Shown here piece by piece: positions 27,703 to 35,183 of a stretch of 64,000 bases of DNA. Every line of letters starts with the position of its first letter. Positions within the stretch are counted from its first letter, which is position 1. The stretch comes from Pseudanabaena sp. M085S1SP2A07QC (GTDB lineage Bacteria; Cyanobacteriota; Cyanobacteriia; Pseudanabaenales; Pseudanabaenaceae), in assembly GCA_020404895.1 (NCBI GenBank), contig JADBWK010000017.1, positions 1 to 64,000 on the forward strand. Reading direction: 5' to 3'. A program made the position numbers and the translations under genes. Under the pieces are notes generated by a model. The model was given only the letters and a program-made list of their open reading frames with translations, did not search any database and was not told where the DNA came from.

Positions 27703-27783
27703 TGTGAAAGCGGCAAAGCCGCCTGCACATTAAAAACTACTTCATAATGTGAAAGCGGCAAAGCCGCTCTCGCATTAAACACT
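27694..27783 (+). repeat. 45-bp tandem duplication spanning a stop codon
   Basis: Unit 1 (27694-27738) and unit 2 (27739-27783) both begin ACTTCATAATGTGAAAGCGG and carry the palindrome AGCGGC-AAA-GCCGC. Unit 1 includes the last codons and stop of the acyl synthetase. The few differences lie after the palindrome. It likely acts as a double hairpin terminator. Confidence 0.85.
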
Positions 27784-27802
27784 ACTAAATTTGGAGATAA
27801 GT

Positions 27803-28267
27803 GTGAATTCGATGGATTTTTCTAATCAGCTTTTATTGCGTCGCACCGCCAATATTCAAGTAATTGTGACGCAGCGCTGGAAAGAGGAAATGCAGCAACA
27901 ACTGCAACAACAAATTGCCCAACTGGATGGTCAAGTTCAGCAAGTCGATGCTCAAGGCTCACGTCAGATTAACGAAATTGAACGCCAAAGCATCAAACCA
28001 TTTTCTGCCGAAGTTTCTAATGCGATCGAAGGTATTCGCGCCGAAATGAATCGAGTCAAGGCAGAATTATTAGAACAAAAGAATCAATTGTTGACCCAAT
28101 TGACTCAAGTTCAAAATCTGGAACTAGAGCAGGAAGTTTCCCAAGGGCAGCTTGACAGCTACTTCCCCGCAGGTAAAGGCGATAACTTGATTGCCCAAAT
28201 GCGTGTAGAAATCGTCCTCCGCGACGGCATCATCGAAGATATCCGTACAGGTTTTCCTGCTGTCTAA
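27803..28267 (+). CDS. YlqD-like coiled-coil protein
   Basis: A 154-residue protein. A GGAG six bases upstream of GTG 27803 favours that start; ATG 27812 is an alternative three codons later. Residues about 20-110 are a long Gln/Glu-rich coiled coil (QQQLQQQIAQLDGQVQQVD), followed by a small conserved C-terminal domain (GDNLIAQMRVEIVLRDGIIE). This organisation fits the YlqD family, which has no established function. It is followed at once by a strong terminator. Confidence 0.75.
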   Translation: MNSMDFSNQLLLRRTANIQVIVTQRWKEEMQQQLQQQIAQLDGQVQQVDAQGSRQINEIERQSIKPFSAEVSNAIEGIRAEMNRVKAELLEQKNQLLTQLTQVQNLELEQEVSQGQLDSYFPAGKGDNLIAQMRVEIVLRDGIIEDIRTGFPAV

Positions 28268-28270
28268 ATT

Positions 28271-28300
28271 AAAAAGCCTGCTGAACACAGCAGGCTTTTT
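28271..28300 (+). terminator. Intrinsic terminator after the YlqD-like gene
   Basis: AAAAAGCCTGCTG / CAGCAGGCTTTTT stem with a 4-base loop and a T-run extending beyond, 3 bp past the stop codon. Confidence 0.9.
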
Positions 28301-28349
28301 TGTATCCGCCCAATTATCCCTAAACGCATGAACGTTCTACTTACTAGCA

Positions 28350-29066
28350 GAACTTGACCGTCTCAATAATACGCGCTCATCTTTGTTTGAAGCTGTCGAA
28401 ACAATTACGAAGACAGGATTGCGGGTAATGGCTGGGTTTATCATTGGGTTTGATGGTGAAAAATCTGGCGCAGGCGATCGCATTGTCCAATGTGTAAAAC
28501 AAACTGGCATTCCTGCCACCACTTTTGCAATGTTGCAAGCGCTGCCTCATACGGCTCTCTCACATCGCCTCGAAAAAGAAGGTCGCTTACGGAGTGGGAA
28601 TGGCAATATCAATCAAACAACCCTGTTGAATTTTGTGCCGACACGCCCTATCGAAGAGATCGCGCGGGAATATGTTGAAGCCTTTTGTGCTATTTATGAG
28701 CCGAATGCATACCTTGATCGGGTTTACAGCTATTACCTGAAGATGGGCGCACCTAGAGTTAAACCACCAGATCGCGCTCCTAGCTAGATCGATCTCAAGG
28801 CTCTGGCGATCGTTATTTGGAGGCAAGGATTTAAACGCAATACTCGTTGGAAGTTCTGGCATCATTTGTTTAGCATGATCAAGAAAAACCCTGCGGTTTG
28901 GGAACAATACCTAACTGTCTGCGCTCACAATGAACATTTTATGGAGTACCGCGATATCGTGCGCAATGAAATCGAAGGACAATTGGCTGTTTATTGGGTA
29001 GAAGAAGAACGTCTGAAAAAACTTCAGGATGTTTCTAAAAAGGAGCTTGATCTTCTTGCTAGCTAA
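28350..29066 (+). pseudogene. C-terminal remnant of a B12-binding radical SAM gene
   Basis: From about 28350 the frame reads TITKTGLRVMAGFIIGFDGE, AGDRIVQ, FAMLQALPHTALSHRL and NFVPTRPIEEIAREYVEAF. It reaches a TAG at about 28785 and continues in the same frame with LAIVIWRQGFKRNTRWKFWH and HFMEYRDIVRNEIEGQLAVY to the stop at 29066. This matches the last 45 percent of the intact gene just downstream. The B12-binding and cysteine-cluster parts are missing. It is a broken tandem paralogue. Confidence 0.88.
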
Positions 29067-29070
29067 GCTC

Positions 29071-29101
29071 ATAAGGGGAGGTGCGAAGCTCCTCCCCTTA
29101 T
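29071..29101. terminator. GCGAAGC-tipped hairpin after the radical SAM remnant
   Basis: ATAAGGGGAGG and CCTCCCCTTAT are complementary around tGC-GAA-GCt. It starts 4 bp after the remnant's stop codon and 49 bp before the intact paralogue. Confidence 0.65.
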
Positions 29102-29149
29102 AATATTTACAGTACAACATTAATCAAACCCAACCCCAAAATATAAATA

Positions 29150-30778
29150 ATGCGTGTTTTACTCGTCTATCCCTTATTCCCTAAAAGCTTTTGGTCGTTT
29201 GAAAAAACTCTAGAATTAGTTGGTTATAAGGCTCAACTCCCACCTCTTGGCATGGTCACGGTTGCCGCGATCTTGCCCCAAGCTTGGGAATTTAAGCTAG
29301 TCGATCGCAATATTCGTGACATCACCGAAGCCGAGTGGCAATGGGCGGAAGTAGTGATCCTCTCGGCAATGATCGTCCAAAAGGAAGATTTCTTAGCCCA
29401 AATTCAAGAAGCCAAGAAACGCGGTAAATTAGTTGCCGTAGGTGGTCCCTACCCCACCGCCCTACCTGAAGAAGCGAAAGTTTCGGGAGCAGATTTCTTA
29501 ATCCTTGATGAAGGCGAAATTACTTTGCCGATGTTTGTCGAAGCGATCGAAAGAGGTGATCGCTCAGGTATTCTCAGAGCTAACGGTGAAAGACCTGCGG
29601 TAACCGAAACGCCGATCCCTCGTTTCGATCTGCTCGAAATGAACCGCTATGCCGAAATGTCAGTACAGTTTTCTCGCGGTTGTCCTTTCCAATGCGAATT
29701 TTGCGACATTATCGTTCTTTATGGACGCAAGCCCCGTACGAAAACCCCCGCGCAAATTCTTGCCGAATTGCAATATCTCTACGATCTCGGCTGGCGACGA
29801 AGTATCTTTATGGTTGATGACAACTTCATTGGCAATAAGCGCAATGTGAAAGTCATGCTCCAAGAGCTAAAACCTTGGATGAAGGAGCGCAATTATCCCT
29901 TCTCCTTTGCCACAGAAGCATCGGTCGATCTTGCCCAAGATCCTGAAATGATGCAGATGATGGTGGAATGTAATTTTGGTTCCGTCTTCCTCGGTATTGA
30001 AACCCCAGACACTGACAGCCTTGCCCTCACCAAGAAGTTCCAAAACAATCGCGATCCTCTCTCAGAATCAGTGATTAACATCGCCAAAGCAGGCATTCGC
30101 GTCATGGCTGGATTTATCATCGGCTTTGATGGTGAGAAAAAAGGTGCAGGCGATCGCATTGTCCAATTTGTTGAAGAAACCGCCGTTCCTACAGCACTAT
30201 TCAGTATGCTGCAAGCTTTGCCCGATACAGGACTATGGCATCGCTTGAATAAAGAAGGGCGGATGATTAAGCAAAACAGCAATGGACATCAAGCCACTTT
30301 GATGAACTTCGTACCTACCCGTCCGCTCGAAGACATCGCAAATGAATATGTTCATGCCTTCTGGACTCTGTACGATCCCTTGGTTTTTCTCAATCGCACC
30401 TATCGCCATTTCTTGATTTTGGGCGAATCACCCTATAAGAGCCTCAAGCGAGAAAAGACTGATAAAAAGAAAAGAACGGAATGGACAGCCATTCGTGCAT
30501 TGTTAATCTTGGCATGGCGACAAGGTTTTGTCCGCAAAACCCGCTTCCAATTCTGGATTAATCTCTTTGACTTGATGAGGCGTTATCCTAACGTGGTCAT
30601 TAGCTATCTATCAGTTTGTTCTCAAGCCGAACATTTCCTCGAATATCGTTTGATCGTCCGTCAACAAATTGAAGCACAGCTCGCTGACTATCTTGCTAAT
30701 CCTCCTATCGTTCAACCGAAGGTTTTATCAAAGGTAGAACCAGTAGAGCAACTGCAAGATTTGCAAGAAGTTAAATAG
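29150..30778 (+). CDS. B12-binding radical SAM protein (DUF4070 type)
   Basis: A 542-residue enzyme. The N-terminal 130 residues resemble a cobalamin-binding Rossmann domain (MRVLLVYPLFPKSFWSFEKT, PLGMVTVAAILP). The radical SAM core carries the cluster motif CPFQCEFC (Cys-x3-Cys-x2-Cys) and glycine-rich stretches (GWRRSIFMVDDNFIGN). A conserved helical C-terminal region ends the protein (NFVPTRPLEDIANEYVHAFW, AEHFLEYRLIVRQQIEAQL). Proteins of this class include methylases acting on lipids and other unactivated carbons, for example hopanoid methylation; the substrate here is not deducible. A truncated paralogue lies directly upstream. Confidence 0.9.
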   Translation: MRVLLVYPLFPKSFWSFEKTLELVGYKAQLPPLGMVTVAAILPQAWEFKLVDRNIRDITEAEWQWAEVVILSAMIVQKEDFLAQIQEAKKRGKLVAVGGPYPTALPEEAKVSGADFLILDEGEITLPMFVEAIERGDRSGILRANGERPAVTETPIPRFDLLEMNRYAEMSVQFSRGCPFQCEFCDIIVLYGRKPRTKTPAQILAELQYLYDLGWRRSIFMVDDNFIGNKRNVKVMLQELKPWMKERNYPFSFATEASVDLAQDPEMMQMMVECNFGSVFLGIETPDTDSLALTKKFQNNRDPLSESVINIAKAGIRVMAGFIIGFDGEKKGAGDRIVQFVEETAVPTALFSMLQALPDTGLWHRLNKEGRMIKQNSNGHQATLMNFVPTRPLEDIANEYVHAFWTLYDPLVFLNRTYRHFLILGESPYKSLKREKTDKKKRTEWTAIRALLILAWRQGFVRKTRFQFWINLFDLMRRYPNVVISYLSVCSQAEHFLEYRLIVRQQIEAQLADYLANPPIVQPKVLSKVEPVEQLQDLQEVK

Positions 30779-30783
30779 TACTA

Positions 30784-30887
30784 TAGCAACGTAAGAGATA
30801 GATAGGACAATTCAAAACCCAAAAGATGGCAGAGCTTCGCTCTGCCATCTTTTGGGTTTTATGTCCTAAGCAAAGCTTACATTGCTA
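30784..30887. mobile_element. 104-bp MITE, copy 3, with flipped tip
   Basis: Same ends (TAGCAACGTAAG...CTTACATTGCTA) and TA flanks as the other copies, in the same outer orientation, but the tip reads GCAGAGC-TTC-GCTCTGC instead of GCAGAGC-GAA-GCTCTGC. It lies a few bases after the radical SAM stop codon and may contribute to termination. Confidence 0.9.
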
Positions 30888-30888
30888 T

Positions 30889-30970
30889 AAATAGCGGTGC
30901 GCGGCAAAGCCGTGCACCGCTATTTTTGAATAAAGAAAAAGCGACGCTTAGCGTCGCTTTTTCTTTATTC
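30889..30970. terminator. Two adjacent palindromes between convergent genes
   Basis: The first (30889-30925) is AAATAGCGGTGC...GCACCGCTATTT with a GC-AAA-GC tip. The second (30928-30970) is GAATAAAGAAAAAGCGACGC-TTA and its complement, with poly-A/poly-T arms. The second overlaps the end of the Uma2 gene, so it is its likely terminator. They fill the space between convergent transcripts. Confidence 0.75.
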
Positions 30971-31561
30971 AAAAATCTGGGCTAAGGGACAAGAGAATTC
31001 TGGTAATAATGGTGAAGTGATTGTATCACTTACAAATAGAGTCATGGTTAGTTTGAGAATACCATTCTCACGGCGATATACTTGGATTTGCTTAGTTCTC
31101 CAATCGGCAATCCAATATTCCAAAACACCCTGAGATGAGTAGAGCTTTAACTTAACTTCGCGATCGCGTCTTTCATTTTCTTTTCCTGAAGATAGGATCT
31201 CGATCGCAAGATCGGGCGCACCCAATAAATGTCCTGACTCATCAATCAAAGCTTCGTATTTTTCTTTGCTGACCCATACCACATCAGGAATAACATCATC
31301 TTTGTCACCAAAGATCACACCTGCTCCCATAGCGGTTTCGCCTAATTTTGTAGCGATCGACCAAATATCTAAAGCAGTAAAAAGTCTGCCGCAAGTTTTT
31401 TGATGCTTCCAGTGAGGCGCTCTAGTCACGCAAAGTTCTCCATTAATAATCTCATAACGGTTGCCGTTTTCAGGTAGTAGCTCTAGGTCAGCGCTTGTCC
31501 AAGGAATGCTATCTTCCTTGACATTGGTTGGTATTTCGGGCAGAGCGATCGCTTGAGTCAT
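30965..31561 (-). CDS. Uma2-family (DUF820) putative nuclease
   Basis: A 198-residue protein of a family hugely expanded in cyanobacteria. Features are the N-terminal region LPENGNRYEIINGELCVTRAP, the PD-(D/E)XK-like active region with VIPDVVWVSKE, the APDLAIEILSSGKENERRDR core and KLKLYSSQGVLEYWIADWR. The fold is of restriction-endonuclease type, but biological roles are unknown. It stands alone, 32 bp downstream of the ccaS-like gene on the same strand, and ends in a palindrome. Confidence 0.92.
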   Translation of the reverse strand: MTQAIALPEIPTNVKEDSIPWTSADLELLPENGNRYEIINGELCVTRAPHWKHQKTCGRLFTALDIWSIATKLGETAMGAGVIFGDKDDVIPDVVWVSKEKYEALIDESGHLLGAPDLAIEILSSGKENERRDREVKLKLYSSQGVLEYWIADWRTKQIQVYRRENGILKLTMTLFVSDTITSPLLPEFSCPLAQIFE

Positions 31562-31593
31562 GATAGTTTTTCCTTGGCAGAGCGATATAGCAA

Positions 31594-34278
31594 TTATAAC
31601 AAGCTAGCCCCATTAAAGGGCTTGGATTTTAAAGGAATATTGATTACACAGGTTGTTCCTCGTCCAACTTCGCTCCTGATGGAAATATTCCCTTGATGTA
31701 AATCCACACATTTTTTGACGACAACTAAACCTAGCCCAGTGCCAGAGATAGTTTTTACATTTTTGCCTCGATGAAAAGGCTCAAACAATTGTTTTTGATC
31801 TTCCATTAAAATACCAATCCCTTGATCTTGAACTTTAATTATGAGGTTGCCTGATTGGAACTGTAGAGAAAGAGAAATATTCCCACCCTGTGGAGAATAT
31901 TTAATGGCGTTAGAAAGTAAATTAGAGAGCATCGATTGCAATAGCTTTTCATCCAGACAAACATGCTGAGACTTTCCTTGACAACTAAAAGTGAGGTGAT
32001 GCAGATTTCCAGCATTGAGTTGCATCTCTTCGACGAAATGACGGCAATATGCCTCTAGTGCTAGGGATTTAGGGTTAAATGCGAGTTTTCCTGTCTCAGC
32101 ACGATTGATTGTCAAAATATCATCCAGTAACTGCACCATATTCCTTACTGAATCTTGAATGCGGTGTAAATTACGCAATCTTTTTTCAGTGTTATCCCAT
32201 TCCTGTTGAGAGTTTTCGAGAACCTGTGCAGCCGCTAGGGCTGTGCTCAATGGCGTGCGAAACTCATGGGATGCCATTGAAAAAAAGCGCGTTTTTAAGG
32301 CACTTAGTTCTTTCTCTCTTTCGAGGGCGAGCCAAATTTCGTCAAGGCGTTTGCGTTCGGTAATGTCACGAGCATTGACCATAACGCGCAAAGTTGCGGC
32401 ACTATCCGCAAAGGGCTGACTAATGGCTTCCAGAATCCGCCAAGAGCCATCTTGATGACGATGCCGAAATTCGAAGGGATTGAGAATTTCGGTTTGATTG
32501 GTATTGGTGAGGCGATCGCGCAATGTCACTTGCGGAAAACTCTGAGAGATAGGCAAATCCTCTGGATGAATAAATGCATTTACATTTGCTCCTACAAGTT
32601 CAGTTACGGCATAACCTAAAACTTTTTCGACAGAAGGACTAACATAGCCAATTGTGCCATCAGGATCGAGGATCATAATAATATCTAAGGCATTTTCGAT
32701 CAGCGATCGGAAACGTTCTTCGCTTTGTCGAAGTGCTTGCTCGACCTGCTTGCGCTCAGTAGTGTCACGCTGCACAGCAATCCAATGGGTGTACCAACCT
32801 TGGGCATTAGCAACGGGCACTAGGCTAAACTCATTCCAAAATTCCGATCCATCTTTACGATAATTAATGACTTCAACCGTGATAGATTGCCATCGAGAGA
32901 GGGCATTACGAACTTTCTGGAGCTGAACCTGATCTGTTTTTGTTCCCTGTAAAATCCTCGGTGTTTGCCCTAATACCTCTTCGGGCTTGTATCCCGTGAT
33001 CCTTGTAAAAGCTTCATTTACATAAAGGATTCTGGGACCTGGAGCATCTATAGGTTCAGCCTCGGTAACGATAATTGCATCATTGGTATTGACTACGACA
33101 GATTGCAATAGCCGCACTTGTTCTGCTTGTCTTTTTTGTTCAGAAATATCAGCAATTACAGCCACAAGTCCGCTGATTTCACCATTTGTATCAGGTAGTG
33201 GCGCGGCAGAAAAAATAATATTAATCTCTTTTCCATCTTTGCGATGACGACATAGCTCCACTCTTGTGTAGGTTTTACCTTGCAGAACACTACCTTGGAT
33301 GGTCGTATAGTCATCAATTGGCTCATCGAGGCTAATCGGACTGGGGCGATCAATAACTTCAGATTCTGTCCAACCAAACATCTGCTCAGCAGCAGGGTTC
33401 CAGATCTTAACATTTCCTTCCAAATCGAGCATCAAGATAGCGCGAGGAGATGCACTAACTAAAGCTTGCAAGGTATCGTTAGTATGACGCAAAGCAATTT
33501 CCGTCTTTTGGCGTTCCGAGATTTCTGCTCGCAGAGAAACATTAACAGTCGCTAGTTCGACTGTACGTTCTTGGACACGCTGTTCTAGTTGAGTATTGAG
33601 ATATTGAAGTTGTTTATAAAGCTCTGATTGTTGAATAGCGATCGCAACTTGAGTAGCAAGTTGCTTCATTAGTTCTACTTCCCAATCTTCCCATTGGCGC
33701 GGGCGATTGCATTGATGAGCAATCAATAATCCCCAGAGATAGGGCTGAGCAGTGTCTGACTCATTCCCTTTACGATTTTCTTGAATAATGGGAACTACTA
33801 ATTTAGCTTGAACTCCAAACTGTTTGACAAAATCTGCAAGACAAGGTTCTACATCAGCCTGCTTAACGTTAGCAATGGAGCGAGCTTTTCCTAAAGAGTA
33901 AGCTTGATGATATTGTTGAGGAAAAACTTCTTCGGGAAATACTTGACCTAAAATACTGAGATAGGGTGGTAAGACTGTTTCATGAATGGCGCTACCAGTA
34001 CCATCATCCCATAGTCGATAAATTAGGACTCGATCAGCTTGCAAAAAAAGTTGGACTTCTCTAACTGTGGTGGCAAGAACTTCGTCAAGATTGAGGGATT
34101 GGCGAATTTGGTGAGCAATTTGGGTAACCAGTCTTTCGCGATCGCTCTGTTGGCGCAATAGCTTTTCTGAACGACGACGACGATTTCCTTCTCTTGTAAA
34201 AAAGAAAAAGCCTAGTAACAGAATTAAAATGCTAAAGAAAACCCCGATTGCATAAAAACTGATCATACTCCCAACCAT
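31594..34278 (-). CDS. ccaS: CcaS-like green/red cyanobacteriochrome histidine kinase
   Basis: 894 residues: one N-terminal membrane helix (about 4-27), a GAF domain (about 50-215), a coiled coil, three PAS domains (about 250-375, 390-510, 515-645), HisKA with His671 in MASHEFRTPL, and HATPase to the end. The GAF has Cys146 at the canonical bilin site followed by Leu147 rather than His, Lys159 thirteen residues later, and Glu116 where most cyanobacteriochromes have the DXCF Asp (the sequence here is EEVF). Glu, Leu and Lys are the residues reported for protochromic green/red sensors of the CcaS/RcaE group. Position, domain order and neighbours (cpcL upstream, ccaR nearby) agree. The second PAS resembles a LOV domain but has GQTPRILQ without the flavin Cys. 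Confidence 0.88.
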   Translation of the reverse strand: MVGSMISFYAIGVFFSILILLLGFFFFTREGNRRRRSEKLLRQQSDRERLVTQIAHQIRQSLNLDEVLATTVREVQLFLQADRVLIYRLWDDGTGSAIHETVLPPYLSILGQVFPEEVFPQQYHQAYSLGKARSIANVKQADVEPCLADFVKQFGVQAKLVVPIIQENRKGNESDTAQPYLWGLLIAHQCNRPRQWEDWEVELMKQLATQVAIAIQQSELYKQLQYLNTQLEQRVQERTVELATVNVSLRAEISERQKTEIALRHTNDTLQALVSASPRAILMLDLEGNVKIWNPAAEQMFGWTESEVIDRPSPISLDEPIDDYTTIQGSVLQGKTYTRVELCRHRKDGKEINIIFSAAPLPDTNGEISGLVAVIADISEQKRQAEQVRLLQSVVVNTNDAIIVTEAEPIDAPGPRILYVNEAFTRITGYKPEEVLGQTPRILQGTKTDQVQLQKVRNALSRWQSITVEVINYRKDGSEFWNEFSLVPVANAQGWYTHWIAVQRDTTERKQVEQALRQSEERFRSLIENALDIIMILDPDGTIGYVSPSVEKVLGYAVTELVGANVNAFIHPEDLPISQSFPQVTLRDRLTNTNQTEILNPFEFRHRHQDGSWRILEAISQPFADSAATLRVMVNARDITERKRLDEIWLALEREKELSALKTRFFSMASHEFRTPLSTALAAAQVLENSQQEWDNTEKRLRNLHRIQDSVRNMVQLLDDILTINRAETGKLAFNPKSLALEAYCRHFVEEMQLNAGNLHHLTFSCQGKSQHVCLDEKLLQSMLSNLLSNAIKYSPQGGNISLSLQFQSGNLIIKVQDQGIGILMEDQKQLFEPFHRGKNVKTISGTGLGLVVVKKCVDLHQGNISIRSEVGRGTTCVINIPLKSKPFNGASLL

Positions 34279-34311
34279 CCTGAAAAGGACGTAGTGCCAA
34301 ACGCTCTAACC

Positions 34312-34360
34312 AAACAATCTTAAAAAAGCCTTGCTTTGCAAGGCTTTTTTAAGATTGTTT
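34312..34360. repeat. Hairpin between cpcL and ccaS
   Basis: AAACAATCTTAAAAAAGCCT closes on GC-TTT-GC and returns, giving 23-bp arms with poly-A/T flanks. It lies 14 bp after the cpcL stop and 33 bp before the ccaS start, so it could terminate or attenuate linker transcription into the kinase gene. Confidence 0.75.
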
Positions 34361-34374
34361 ATAAATTATAAGGT

Positions 34375-35112
34375 TTACAGCCCAAGGAAAACTCCTAATA
34401 TCAAGAAGCCAACAATACCAACTCCAGCATAGGTAATCCCTGCACCAATTTTGCCGATAATTGCGGGTGGGTTTTTCTGCCATTCCCAACGTAGATAATC
34501 GAGTTTTGCAGCACCTTTATTACCTGTAAAGACTTGTTTCGACAAGCGATCGCGATAGTCTGCTCCATAACGAGCCATGTGAGCAAAAGTGACCTCGCCC
34601 TTGGTCTGCTTAGCCAAGATACGGCGACGTTGATAGGGAACAATACTATCGCCAAAGTTATCGAGATATTCTTCGCTATTGAGCAACTCATCAACAAAAG
34701 CTTGAATACCTTTCGTCGCAATTACAATTGACCATGCAATCTTTTCGCGATCGCTATAGACATTACGACCAAGAATTCGCTGGATACAAATCTCGGCAAA
34801 GCGATAGTTGTTATTACTATCAAAGGTCAGTCTTCTGAAGGAATCAGAGAGGACTAAGCCACGAATAAATCCTCTAACCGTAATTTGTCCTGCTCGCAAC
34901 TGAGACTCTAGATTTACTTGGCGATGGCTTTCTAGCATCTGTTGTTCGTTACAGATTTGACGATAGGCAGCTTTGATCAATAGATCTAGCTCAGAGCCAG
35001 ATAGTAAATTGTCAGTACTATAAATCCGAGGTTGCTCATCACCAGCGACTTCAAAACCAGCCACGCGCTGATTTTGAGATGCAGGCTTGTATTCTAATAA
35101 TGGAAGTGACAT
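34375..35112 (-). CDS. cpcL: Rod-core linker CpcL (CpcG2), membrane-anchored
   Basis: A 245-residue phycobilisome linker. The linker domain occupies about residues 30-180 ([59 protein letters not shown]). The last 25 residues are hydrophobic ([18 protein letters not shown]), the anchor that separates CpcL from CpcG1. In Synechocystis and Nostoc, CpcL organises rod-only phycobilisomes linked to photosystem I and is induced by green light through CcaS-CcaR. An AGGAG lies 8 bp upstream of the ATG. It lies between the two-domain linker gene and ccaS in the same orientation. Confidence 0.93.
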   Translation of the reverse strand: MSLPLLEYKPASQNQRVAGFEVAGDEQPRIYSTDNLLSGSELDLLIKAAYRQICNEQQMLESHRQVNLESQLRAGQITVRGFIRGLVLSDSFRRLTFDSNNNYRFAEICIQRILGRNVYSDREKIAWSIVIATKGIQAFVDELLNSEEYLDNFGDSIVPYQRRRILAKQTKGEVTFAHMARYGADYRDRLSKQVFTGNKGAAKLDYLRWEWQKNPPAIIGKIGAGITYAGVGIVGFLILGVFLGL

Positions 35113-35144
35113 AAATATTCTCCTAAAAAAGTTTAATTAATTTT

Positions 35145-35175
35145 GTAGAACTTGACGCTTTGCGCCAAGTTCTAC
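35145..35175. repeat. Hairpin between the two-domain linker gene and cpcL
   Basis: GTAGAACTTG...CAAGTTCTAC with a CGC-TTT-GCG tip, 8 bp after the upstream gene's stop and 32 bp before the cpcL start. Likely an intercistronic RNA hairpin. Confidence 0.7.
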
Positions 35176-35183
35176 TTTTTGCG

